In this document: one piece after another, positions 18,057 through 25,982 of the stretch
How positions within the stretch are numbered: the stretch's first letter is position 1
Layout: every line of letters starts with the position of its first letter
NCBI RefSeq assembly: GCF_023101685.1
Contig: NZ_CP082164.1
Location: forward strand, 7,192,001-7,256,000
From: Bradyrhizobium sp. 186
GTDB lineage: Bacteria > Pseudomonadota > Alphaproteobacteria > Rhizobiales > Xanthobacteraceae
DNA: 64,000 nt
Direction: 5' to 3'
Translations under genes and position numbers: made by a program
Notes under the pieces: generated by a model
Seen by the model: only the letters and a program-made list of their open reading frames with translations
Database searches by the model: none
What the model was told of the DNA's origin: nothing

Positions 18057-19040
18057 ATGCCCGTACCGCAACACGTCTTCGAGCCGCCGTTCAACATCAT
18101 CCGCTCGAGCCACGCCGTGCTCGACGTGACCGACCTGAAGCTCAGCCGCGAGTTTTATGAGTCCATCGTCGGCCTGCATGTCGAGGATGCCGACGACAAT
18201 GTCGTGTATCTGCGTGGTTCGGAAGAGCACCAGCATCACTCGCTGGTGCTGCGCAAGGCGGCCGTGCCCGCCTGCAACCGGCTCGGCTTCAAGGTCGGCA
18301 ACGACAAGGATCTCGACAAGGCCGCCGCCTTTCTCTCCGAGAACGGCCTTGGATACGCCTTCGTCGATCAACCCTTCCAGGGCCGCACGCTGCAATTCAC
18401 CGATCCCTTTGGCTTCCAGATCGAGCTCTATGCGACGATGGACCGGCGGCCGCATCTCTTGCGTCGTTTCGACCTCTACAAGGGCTGTCACCCGCAACGG
18501 CTCGATCATTTCAACGTCTTTGCCGCGGAAGTGCAGGACACCGTCGATTTCTATGCCCGGCTCGGCTTCCGCCTCACCGAATACGCCGAGGAAGACGGGC
18601 CGAACGGGCGCATCGCCGCGGCCTGGATGCATCGCAAGGGCAACGTCCACGACTTCGCCATCACCAACGGCAAGGGCCCGCGGCTGCATCACTTCGCCTA
18701 CTGGACGCCGACCGCGATGAACATCATCCATCTCTGCGACGTGATGGCATCGCAAGGCTTCGTCAAGAACATCGAGCGCGGCCCCGGGCGCCACGGCATC
18801 TCGAATGCGTTCTTCCTCTATGTCAGGGATCCCGACGGCCACCGCCTCGAGCTCTACACCAGTGACTATTTTACCGGCGATCACGACCACGAGCCGCTGC
18901 GCTGGTCGTTGCGCGATCCGCGCCGCCAGACATTGTGGGGCGCGCCGGCCCCGCGCTCGTGGTTCGAGCAGGGCTCGCCGTTCGCGGGGCAGACCGTGCG
19001 CGAGCCGAGATTCGTAGCCGATGTGCTGGTGGCGGATTGA
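18057..19040 (+). CDS. hpaD: HpaD, homoprotocatechuate 2,3-dioxygenase (vicinal oxygen chelate type)
   Basis: This is a 327-residue extradiol ring-cleavage dioxygenase made of paired VOC modules. Counting from the chosen ATG, the probable metal ligands are His151 (RLDHFNV), His211 or His212 (RLHHFAYW) and Glu265 (HRLELYT). Their spacing closely matches the ligand set of the characterised Brevibacterium and Arthrobacter enzymes. It opens 3,4-dihydroxyphenylacetate to 5-carboxymethyl-2-hydroxymuconate semialdehyde. The ATG at 18057 follows GGAGAG; the longer frame from 17997 runs through a repeat and is rejected. Confidence 0.92.
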   Translation: MPVPQHVFEPPFNIIRSSHAVLDVTDLKLSREFYESIVGLHVEDADDNVVYLRGSEEHQHHSLVLRKAAVPACNRLGFKVGNDKDLDKAAAFLSENGLGYAFVDQPFQGRTLQFTDPFGFQIELYATMDRRPHLLRRFDLYKGCHPQRLDHFNVFAAEVQDTVDFYARLGFRLTEYAEEDGPNGRIAAAWMHRKGNVHDFAITNGKGPRLHHFAYWTPTAMNIIHLCDVMASQGFVKNIERGPGRHGISNAFFLYVRDPDGHRLELYTSDYFTGDHDHEPLRWSLRDPRRQTLWGAPAPRSWFEQGSPFAGQTVREPRFVADVLVAD

Positions 19041-19069
19041 TGTCAGTGACGATTAAAAACTCTCTCCCC

Positions 19070-19187
19070 GTCGTCCCGGCGAAGGCTGGGACCCATAACC
19101 ACCGGCCTTGGTTGTTGAAGAGATCGTCGACCCACATGCCTCAAATTGACAGTTGGGGGTATGGGTCCCGGCCTTCGCCGGGACGAC
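19070..19187. repeat. Long palindromic repeat, family D, inside the hpa operon
   Basis: The 28-bp arms (19070-19097 and 19160-19187) are reverse complements with one mismatch. The arms begin GTCGTCCCGGCGAAGG. The repeat lies between hpaD and the next operon gene; the family also occurs at 36359-36505 and 38202-38322. Confidence 0.9.
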
Positions 19188-19206
19188 AAGGAATAATGTG
19201 CTGCCA

Positions 19207-20076
19207 ATGACTCTTCCTCGCCTCGCCACCTATTCCATCAAAGGTGCAACCCACTACGGCGCCGTCGTTGACGGCGGCATCGTCGATCTCTCCGCGCGCC
19301 ACGCAAAGGACTATCCGACGCTGCGCGAGGTGATCGCGGCCGGAAAGGTCACGAGCCTTGCCGAAGAAGCCGCAGGTCGCGCGCCGGATCATGCGCTCAG
19401 TGACATCACCTGGCTGCCGCCGGTGCCGGCACCGGAAAAGATCATCTGTATCGGCGTCAACTATCCCGACCGCAACGCCGAGTACAAGGACGGCCAGGAC
19501 GCGCCGAAATATCCGAGCATGTTCATGCGGAGCCCACGCTCCTTCGTCGGCCATGAGATGCCGTTGGTACGTCCGCGCGCGTCCGCGCAACTCGACTATG
19601 AAGGCGAAATTGTGCTGGTGATCGGCAAGGCCGGCCGGCACATTCCGGAAAGCGCGGCGCTCGATCACGTTGCGGCGCTCACGCTCTGCAACGAAGGCTC
19701 GGTGCGCGATTGGCTGCGCCACGCCAAGTTCAACGTCACGCAAGGCAAGAATTGTGATTCCAGCGGAAGCCTCGGTCCGTGGCTCGTGCCCTACACGCAG
19801 GAATCGCAGATCGCCGACATCCGCCTGACCACGCACGTCAACGGCGAACTGCGGCAGGACGACCGCACCAGCCGGCTGATGTTCCCGTTCCGCTACCTCA
19901 TCAACTATATCTCGACCTTCGCGACGCTCGTTCCCGGCGACATCATCGTCACGGGCACGCCGACCGGCGCCGGTGCGCGGTTCGATCCGCCGCGGTACTT
20001 AAAGCCCGGCGATGTCGTCGAGGTCGAAGCCGAGGGCATCGGCATGCTACGCAACGGCGTCGTCGACGAAGCCTGA
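19207..20076 (+). CDS. Fumarylacetoacetate hydrolase family protein (possible HpaG)
   Basis: This 289-residue protein has the FAH C-terminal domain. Segments include KIICIGVNYPDRN near residue 85, the metal-binding YEGEIVLVIGK near 130, and DIIVTGTPTGAG near 250. In the hpa pathway a protein of this family (HpaG) decarboxylates and isomerises the tricarboxylate intermediate. The E. coli HpaG is a fused double-length protein whereas this is a single unit, so the assignment rests on operon position and fold. The start at 19207 follows the family; the frame from 19153 reads through a repeat. Confidence 0.85.
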   Translation: MTLPRLATYSIKGATHYGAVVDGGIVDLSARHAKDYPTLREVIAAGKVTSLAEEAAGRAPDHALSDITWLPPVPAPEKIICIGVNYPDRNAEYKDGQDAPKYPSMFMRSPRSFVGHEMPLVRPRASAQLDYEGEIVLVIGKAGRHIPESAALDHVAALTLCNEGSVRDWLRHAKFNVTQGKNCDSSGSLGPWLVPYTQESQIADIRLTTHVNGELRQDDRTSRLMFPFRYLINYISTFATLVPGDIIVTGTPTGAGARFDPPRYLKPGDVVEVEAEGIGMLRNGVVDEA

Positions 20077-20101
20077 ACAGCAATTGAAGTGGAATAGTAG
20101 C

Positions 20102-21727
20102 ATGACCACCCTCACCGGCGGCGAAGCGATCGTAAGCGGCCTTGTCGCCCATGGCGTCGACACCGTGTTCGGCCTGCCCGGCGCGCAGGTCTACGGCCTG
20201 TTCGACGCCTTCCACCAATCGCAGCTCAAGGTGATCGGCGCCCGGCACGAGCAGGCCTGCGGCTACATGGCGTTCGGCTATGCGCGCTCGAGCGGCAGGC
20301 CCGGCGTGTTCAGCGTGGTGCCCGGTCCCGGCGTGCTCAACGCCAGCGCGGCACTGCTCACCGCGTACGGCTGCAACGAGCCGGTGCTGTGCGTCACCGG
20401 CCAGGTCCCGACCCAGTTTTTGGGCAAGGGCCGCGGCCATCTGCACGAGATGCCGGACCAGCTTGCGACTCTGCGCACTTACGTGAAATGGGCGGAGCGG
20501 ATCGAATACCCCGGCAATGCGCCGACTGTCGTGGCGCGCGCCTTCCAGGAGATGACGTCCGGACGCCGCGGTCCTGCCTCAGTCGAGATGCCCTGGGATA
20601 TCTTCACCCAGCACGCGGACACGGCGCCCGCAAAGGTGCTGGAGCCTTTGCCCGCACCGCTGCCGGATCCCGATCTCGTGAAGCAAGCGGCTAGCCTGAT
20701 CAAGGCCAGCAAAGCGCCGATGATATTCGTCGGCAGCGGCGCGATCGACGCTCGCGAGGAGATCCTCGAGCTTGCCGAGATGATCGATGCGCCCGTGGTC
20801 GCCTTCCGCAGCGGCCGCGGCATCGTCTCCAACGCGCACGAGCTCGGGCTGACCATGGCGGCGGCCTACAAGCTGTGGCCGAAGACCGATCTCATGATCG
20901 GCATCGGCTCACGACTGGAGCTGCCGACCATGTCGCGCTGGCCTTTTCGTCCTGACGGCCTGAAGAGCATCCGCATCGACATCGATCCCGTCGAGATGCG
21001 GCGCTTCGCCTCGGATACAGCCATTGTCGCCGATGCCAAGGCCGCAACCGCCGACCTCGCCGCTGCCGTGCGCAAGGCGGGCTACACCAAGACCGCCGGA
21101 CGCCGCGCCGCGATCCGCGAGGCCACTGCGACTGCGCAAGCCGAGATCCAGCGCATCCAGCCGCAGATGGCGTATCTCAACATCCTGCGGGAGGTGCTGC
21201 CGGAAAATGCGATCGTCACCGATGAATTGTCGCAGGTCGGCTTCGCTTCCTGGTACGGCTTTCCGATCTACGAGCCGCGCACCTTCGTCACCTCGGGCTA
21301 TCAGGGCACGCTCGGCTCGGGTTTCCCGACCGCGCTCGGCGCCAAGGTCGCCAATCCGGACAAGCCGGTGGTGGCGATCACCGGCGATGGCGGCTTCATG
21401 TTCGGCGTGCAGGAGCTCGCCACCGCCGTGCAGTTCAACATCGGCGTGGTGACGCTGGTGTTCAACAACAATGCCTACGGCAACGTCCGCCGCGACCAGC
21501 GCGAACGCTTCGACGGCCGCGTGGTGGCGTCCGATCTGGTCAACCCTGATTTCGTCAAGCTCGCGGAGTCCTTCGGCGTGGCCGCGGCGCGCGTGACCGC
21601 GCCGGATCAATTCAAGGCGGCGATGGAGAGGGCGCTGGCCCATGGCGGGCCGTATCTGATCTCGGTCGAGGTGACGCGCGACTCCGAGGTCAGTCCCTGG
21701 GCGTTCATTCACCCGCCGAAGCCGTAG
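20102..21727 (+). CDS. Thiamine-diphosphate-dependent enzyme, acetolactate synthase-like
   Basis: This is a 541-residue ThDP enzyme with the three-domain layout of acetolactate synthase and 2-keto acid decarboxylases. The N-terminal Pyr domain has VFGLPGAQVYGLFDAF and the activating Glu in ARHEQACGYM near residue 50. A central domain follows, then the ThDP-binding motif from GDGGFMFGVQELATA to NNNAYGNV near 430-460. It probably decarboxylates a 2-oxo acid or links it to an acceptor. The substrate is unknown; it could handle pyruvate or a semialdehyde made by the upstream pathway. It lies 25 bp after the FAH gene and closes the operon. It is not part of the textbook hpa pathway. Confidence 0.85.
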   Translation: MTTLTGGEAIVSGLVAHGVDTVFGLPGAQVYGLFDAFHQSQLKVIGARHEQACGYMAFGYARSSGRPGVFSVVPGPGVLNASAALLTAYGCNEPVLCVTGQVPTQFLGKGRGHLHEMPDQLATLRTYVKWAERIEYPGNAPTVVARAFQEMTSGRRGPASVEMPWDIFTQHADTAPAKVLEPLPAPLPDPDLVKQAASLIKASKAPMIFVGSGAIDAREEILELAEMIDAPVVAFRSGRGIVSNAHELGLTMAAAYKLWPKTDLMIGIGSRLELPTMSRWPFRPDGLKSIRIDIDPVEMRRFASDTAIVADAKAATADLAAAVRKAGYTKTAGRRAAIREATATAQAEIQRIQPQMAYLNILREVLPENAIVTDELSQVGFASWYGFPIYEPRTFVTSGYQGTLGSGFPTALGAKVANPDKPVVAITGDGGFMFGVQELATAVQFNIGVVTLVFNNNAYGNVRRDQRERFDGRVVASDLVNPDFVKLAESFGVAAARVTAPDQFKAAMERALAHGGPYLISVEVTRDSEVSPWAFIHPPKP

Positions 21728-21747
21728 CTCCTCATGTAGGAGATAGA

Positions 21748-22401
21748 TCAGCGTACTTTTCGGAACGTCAAGTTGATCCGCTGCCGCCCGAGCAGCGCGT
21801 GCTCGCCGTCGGCGAGCGGCGCGACGCCGTGATAGGCGAGCCGGCTCGGCCCGCCCCAGACCACGACGTCGCCATGGATCAGCCGGAAGCGGCGCGGCTT
21901 GTCGCTGCGGGCCATGCCGCCGAACAGGAAGGTTGCAGGCAACCCGAGCGAGACCGAGACGATCGGCGCCGCGAAATCGAGCTCGTCCTTGTCCTGATGC
22001 AGCGACAGCCGCGTGCCGGGCTCGTAGCGATTGACGAGGCACGCTTCGGGCGCGAAGCCTGTGAACCCGCCCTGCTCCGCCGCGCGGCAGGCCAGATCGC
22101 GGAACACGGGCGGCATCCCGGGCCATGGCGCGTCGGTTCGCGGATCGATCGGATCATAGCGATAGCCGGTGTGATCGGTGATCCAGCCGCGCTCGCCGCA
22201 ATTCGTCATCGCCACCGACATCTGGTAGCCGCCGGGCGTGGTCATCCGCCGGAACGGCGATTGCCCCACGATCGTGCGCACGGCGGCAATCAATTCCTCC
22301 TCGATCGGCTTGACGAAGCCGCGCAGCAACACGGCGCCCTCGGCGATCTCCTCGCGCGACGGCTGCGCCTCGGCAACATTGTCAAACAAATCCGCCGTCA
22401 A
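21748..22401 (-). CDS. alkB: AlkB, DNA oxidative demethylase
   Basis: This is a 217-residue Fe(II)/2-oxoglutarate dioxygenase that removes alkyl groups from N1-methyladenine and N3-methylcytosine. All key residues are present at positions about 4 above those of E. coli AlkB: His135 and Asp137 (LHQDKDE), His191 (AYHGVAP), and Arg208 and Arg214 (RINLTFRKVR). The nucleotide-recognition lid GGYQMSVAMTNCG is also visible. It lies 23 bp downstream of a second 2OG oxygenase on the same strand, so both are probably made from one transcript. No ada gene is nearby. Confidence 0.95.
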   Translation of the reverse strand: MTADLFDNVAEAQPSREEIAEGAVLLRGFVKPIEEELIAAVRTIVGQSPFRRMTTPGGYQMSVAMTNCGERGWITDHTGYRYDPIDPRTDAPWPGMPPVFRDLACRAAEQGGFTGFAPEACLVNRYEPGTRLSLHQDKDELDFAAPIVSVSLGLPATFLFGGMARSDKPRRFRLIHGDVVVWGGPSRLAYHGVAPLADGEHALLGRQRINLTFRKVR

Positions 22402-22424
22402 TCGTCGCGCTCACTCAGCATGGT

Positions 22425-23174
22425 TTACTTGGCATCATGGAAGATCACACCCAGCGTGTGGCGCTGGCCGGACCTGATACGGCTGACGCCATGACGCAGA
22501 TTAACGCGGTAGGTGCCGCGTGTCCCCTGCACGGGGCGATGATGCACAGCGAAAGCCACCGCGTCGCCTTGCACCAACGGCACCACTTCGGCGCGGGACT
22601 GCATGCGCGGGCGCTGCTCGGTCAGCACGAACTCGCCGCCGCTGAAATCGCGTCCCGGCTCCGACAGCAGGATCGCGACCTGGAGCGGAAACACGTGCTC
22701 GCCGTAGAGATCCTGATGCAGGCAGTTGAAGTCGCCGGCCTCGTATTGCAGCAGCAGCGGCGTCGGCCGCGCCTGCCCCGCGTCGTGGCAGCGCTTCAGG
22801 AAAGCTGCATGGCCTGCGGGATAGCGGATGTCGATCCCCATCGCTTCGTTCCAACGATTGGCGACGCCTTGCAGATGCGCATAGAGTGCCGGCCGCAATT
22901 GCGCGATCAGGTCGGGGAGCGGATAGGAAAAGTACTTGTACTCGCCGCGGCCGAAGCCGTGCCGGCCCATGACGATACGACTGCGGAAGTGGACGTCGTC
23001 GGGATAGAGCGCGGCCATCGTGCGGCAGTCTTCCGGCGTGAGTAGATTCTTCAGGACGGCGCAGCCCTGCGCGTCGAGTTCGCTTGTGATTTGCGGCCAG
23101 TCGAGGGCGTCGACGCGGGCGACAGGGTTGGTCGTCTGATTGACGGCGGCGGGAGCACGTTTCGCGATTGCCAT
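22425..23174 (-). CDS. 2OG-Fe(II) oxygenase, alkylation-repair-associated type
   Basis: This is a 249-residue dioxygenase with iron ligands visible as His153 and Asp155 (CLHQDLYG) and His211 or His212 (AVHHRPVQG), and a 2-oxoglutarate-binding Arg in TYRVNLRHGVSRI. It resembles proteins annotated as prolyl 4-hydroxylase-like or AlkB-linked oxygenases. Its substrate is unknown, but its position directly upstream of alkB suggests nucleic-acid or protein repair. The start was set at the ATG at 23174 (MAIAKRAPAA); the longer frame runs into the family C repeat. Confidence 0.85.
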   Translation of the reverse strand: MAIAKRAPAAVNQTTNPVARVDALDWPQITSELDAQGCAVLKNLLTPEDCRTMAALYPDDVHFRSRIVMGRHGFGRGEYKYFSYPLPDLIAQLRPALYAHLQGVANRWNEAMGIDIRYPAGHAAFLKRCHDAGQARPTPLLLQYEAGDFNCLHQDLYGEHVFPLQVAILLSEPGRDFSGGEFVLTEQRPRMQSRAEVVPLVQGDAVAFAVHHRPVQGTRGTYRVNLRHGVSRIRSGQRHTLGVIFHDAK

Positions 23175-23189
23175 GGCGACCATCCTATC

Positions 23190-23311
23190 CACTTCCGTCA
23201 TTCCGGGGCGCGACAAAGTCGCGAGCCCGGAATCCATTCATCCACCGACTGTGCCGTACGGTGGATTCCGGGCCCGCGCCCAAGAGGGCGCGCCCCGGAA
23301 TGACGGAAGTG
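23190..23311. repeat. Palindromic repeat, family C, with perfect 23-bp arms
   Basis: The arms at 23190-23212 and 23289-23311 are perfect reverse complements (left arm begins CACTTCCGTCATTCCGG). An inner inverted repeat around GGAATCCA is nested within. It lies immediately upstream of the 2OG oxygenase start and downstream of the DUF2848 gene. Confidence 0.92.
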
Positions 23312-23358
23312 GTGTCGCAAATCCCGGCGGCAACAACCACCCGATTTCCGGTGGGAAC

Positions 23359-24045
23359 CTAGCCCAGCACCGGCAGCATCACCACGTCATACCCATGCTT
23401 GATCGTCCGCTTCAGCACGGGATCCTCCAGCTCGAACTCGAAACGGTCGGCGGGGCGGATGCCGCCCTTGGCGGCAAAGGTGCCGCCGAACATGGCGCAG
23501 CCGTCGGGAAGCTTCTTGCCGTCGAATCCGCGCGCGATGAGATCGTCGACCGGCAGCATCGCGTCCAGCGTGCCTTCCTGGTAGAGCACGCGCTCGCCCT
23601 TGATCCAGGCGTAGGAGCGCAGGATCATCCGGTCCCAATGGCCGATGACGTCCTCGAGCTCCCACAGCGTCGAGGCGACCACCTTGTCGCACATCTGCTT
23701 GGAGACGGTGACGTTATAGGCCTCGACCTTGCGGTCGGTGTGGTCGGAGCCGCAGCCGACGAAGATACGGCCCTGCCAGCCGATCAGCACGAACTCGACT
23801 TCGCCAGAGGAGTCGCCGCCGCAGCATTCGATGCTGTCTTCCATGGTCAGCCGCCGCGCCGAGACGCGGTAGTAGATCGGCGTCGAGGCCGGCCGGGCGA
23901 TGCCGACGGCTTCCAGTTCCGCGATATGCTTGTCGCGCGCGACGGGATCGCGGCCGGTCCAGCCGGCGATGACGGCCTGGTCGATCGCCAGCGTCAACGG
24001 CGTTGTGGCGTCCTGGGCGTCTACGGTGAAAGTCAGGTCAAACAC
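23359..24045 (-). CDS. DUF2848 domain protein
   Basis: This is a 228-residue protein of the DUF2848 family, which has a fold related to fumarylacetoacetate hydrolase. Recognisable segments are a central ECCGGDSSGEVEFVLIG and the C-terminal RFEFELEDPVLKRTIKHGY. No reaction is established for the family. It starts with GTG inside the last codons of the amidase gene (8-bp overlap), so the two are translationally coupled. A joint pathway, with the amidase releasing a carboxylic acid that this protein then processes, is inferred. Confidence 0.82.
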   Translation of the reverse strand: MFDLTFTVDAQDATTPLTLAIDQAVIAGWTGRDPVARDKHIAELEAVGIARPASTPIYYRVSARRLTMEDSIECCGGDSSGEVEFVLIGWQGRIFVGCGSDHTDRKVEAYNVTVSKQMCDKVVASTLWELEDVIGHWDRMILRSYAWIKGERVLYQEGTLDAMLPVDDLIARGFDGKKLPDGCAMFGGTFAAKGGIRPADRFEFELEDPVLKRTIKHGYDVVMLPVLG

Positions 24046-25387
24046 GGATCACGGCCTCCATGCCGGCAGCAAGTTCGAAAACACGACGGTCCGATCCACC
24101 CGCACCTGCAAGCATCAGGCCGACGGGAACATCGCCCTCGCGATGTGCCGGCAGCGAAATGGCGCAGCCGTCGATCATGTTGATCAGGGTGCAATTGCGC
24201 AAGGCGCGCAGGTTCTCGGTGGTGAACGCCTTGTCGTCGGCAAGATCGGAAATCTTCGGCGGGGTGTTGGCGGTGGTCGGCAGCACCAGCGCATCATAGG
24301 GCGCGATGCGCGCATTGACGCGCGCGATCAGCGAGCGGCGCTCATTGAGCAGATCGATGTAGTCGGCCGCGCTCTGCGCCTCGCCGCGCATGATCCGCAC
24401 GAAGACTCTGGGGTCGTAGACGTCGCCCTTGGCGCTGATGAGGTAGCGGTGCCAGGCGTAGCTCTCGGACGCGGCAAAACCACCCTTGGCATTCATCGGC
24501 CCGATGTCGTGGAATTCGGCCATCTGAATGCGCTCTATGATGGCGCCGTGATCGGAAAGCGATTTCAGCGCGCGCTCGAACGTCTCGGCCACGGCCGCGT
24601 CGAGGTCGTCGAGCGCGATCGTGGTCGGCACCGCCAGCCGCATGCCCTGGACCGGCCGCGGCCTCAGCGGGACAATTGGCTCGTTCGCAAGCACCGCATC
24701 GAGTACGGCACAGCAACTGACCGATCGCGCCAGCGGCCCGATGCTGTCGAGCGAGAATGACAGCGGCACCGAACCGTCCAGCGGCACGCGCCGCTGCGTC
24801 GGCTTGTAGCCGACGATGCCGTTGAAGGCCGCAGGAATCCGGCAGGAGCCGCCGGTGTCGGTGCCAAGCGCGCCATGCGCCATGCCGTCAAGCACGGACA
24901 CCGCGGCACCCGAGGACGAGCCGCCGGGCACATGGCCCTTGGCCCGGTTCCAGGCTCCCTTGGGCGTGCCGAAATGCGGATTGATGCCGATGCCGGAATA
25001 AGCGAACTCGGTCATGTTGGTCCGCCCGATCACGACGAAGCCGGCCTGGCGTAGCCGCGCGACGGTCACCGCATCGCGCTCGGCCGGCAGAGAATCGTCG
25101 AGCGCCCGGGAGCCGGCGCGCGTCACCTGCCCCTTGATGTCGAAGAGATCCTTGATCGAGATCGGGATACCGGCATAGCGCGACGGCGCGGCCTTGACCT
25201 TGCGCAAGCCGTCCATCGCGTCCGCAGTCGCGAGTGCGGCGTCCTGGTCGACATGGATGAAGGCGCGCTGGCCCTCGCCGGCCGGATCGGCGATTTTGGC
25301 GAGGCACGCCTCGACCAGCTTGCGGGAGGTCGTGCGGCCGCTCTCGAGGTCTTCGGCAAGCTTCGCCAGTGTCGGAAAATCGGGCAT
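24038..25387 (-). CDS. Amidase signature enzyme
   Basis: This is a 449-residue amidase of the Ser-cisSer-Lys type. The catalytic Lys is in PISIKDLFDIKG near residue 73, the cis-Ser in PGGSSSGAA near 155, and the nucleophilic Ser in GTDTGGSCRIPAA near 178. It hydrolyses an amide or carbamoyl group in the cytoplasm. Allophanate hydrolase, indoleacetamide hydrolase and nicotinamidase-like members share this pattern, so the substrate is open. GatA of the tRNA amidotransferase is unlikely because no gatB or gatC is near. The gene overlaps the DUF2848 gene by 8 bp. Confidence 0.88.
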   Translation of the reverse strand: MPDFPTLAKLAEDLESGRTTSRKLVEACLAKIADPAGEGQRAFIHVDQDAALATADAMDGLRKVKAAPSRYAGIPISIKDLFDIKGQVTRAGSRALDDSLPAERDAVTVARLRQAGFVVIGRTNMTEFAYSGIGINPHFGTPKGAWNRAKGHVPGGSSSGAAVSVLDGMAHGALGTDTGGSCRIPAAFNGIVGYKPTQRRVPLDGSVPLSFSLDSIGPLARSVSCCAVLDAVLANEPIVPLRPRPVQGMRLAVPTTIALDDLDAAVAETFERALKSLSDHGAIIERIQMAEFHDIGPMNAKGGFAASESYAWHRYLISAKGDVYDPRVFVRIMRGEAQSAADYIDLLNERRSLIARVNARIAPYDALVLPTTANTPPKISDLADDKAFTTENLRALRNCTLINMIDGCAISLPAHREGDVPVGLMLAGAGGSDRRVFELAAGMEAVIRV

Positions 25388-25565
25388 GTCTGTCTCACGG
25401 AATATTGCGCGCGCAATCTATAGCGCGGCCTCAGTTCGACACAAGCATTGTGCGCATGATGGCATGCATGCGCGTTGCTGGACCGTTGACGCGCCATAGT
25501 CAATTGTCGCATCAAGATCGCAACAGGCGGGCCCCAGAGCCTGGACCTCGGGAGGACTTGCCGAC

Positions 25566-25979
25566 ATGGCCGAACCGCAGCGCGCGCGACCGAAACCAAC
25601 GCCGGAAACCCAGCATTTCTGGGACGGCACCAACGCGGGCGAGTTGCGCCTGCAACGCTGCGACGCCTGCGCGCATGTCTACTTTCCGCCGCGCCCGTTT
25701 TGCCCGTCCTGCGCCTCGCGCAAGGTCTCTGCCTTCAACGCGAGCGGCAAGGGCTTTCTCTACAGCTACGTGATCAATCACCGTCCCGCCGCACCGGGCT
25801 TCACGCCGCCTTATGCGATCGCCGTGGTGGAGCTTGCCGAGGGGCCGCGGATGATGAGCAACATCATCGACTGCCCGCAGACGCCGGAAGCACTCGAACT
25901 CGACATGAAGCTCGAGGTCGCCTTCGAGAAGCTCGACGACAAGATCACCCTCCCCGTATTCCGTCCGGCGAAGGGATAG
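25566..25979 (+). CDS. DUF35 zinc-ribbon/OB-fold acyl-CoA-associated protein
   Basis: This is a 137-residue protein with a rubredoxin-like zinc ribbon (Cys32, Cys35, Cys46 and Cys49, in CDAC and CPSC) followed by an OB-fold containing LYSYVINHRP. DUF35 proteins partner thiolase-like enzymes; in steroid-side-chain degraders they form hydratase or aldolase complexes. The adjacent gene, 3 bp downstream, is such a thiolase-like protein, which strongly suggests a heteromeric complex. A GGGAGG lies about 10 bp before the ATG. Confidence 0.88.
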   Translation: MAEPQRARPKPTPETQHFWDGTNAGELRLQRCDACAHVYFPPRPFCPSCASRKVSAFNASGKGFLYSYVINHRPAAPGFTPPYAIAVVELAEGPRMMSNIIDCPQTPEALELDMKLEVAFEKLDDKITLPVFRPAKG

Positions 25980-25982
25980 GCC

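Noticed and set aside
24038..25387. GatA subunit of glutamyl-tRNA amidotransferase
   Set aside because: No gatB or gatC gene is near, and the coupled partner is DUF2848.
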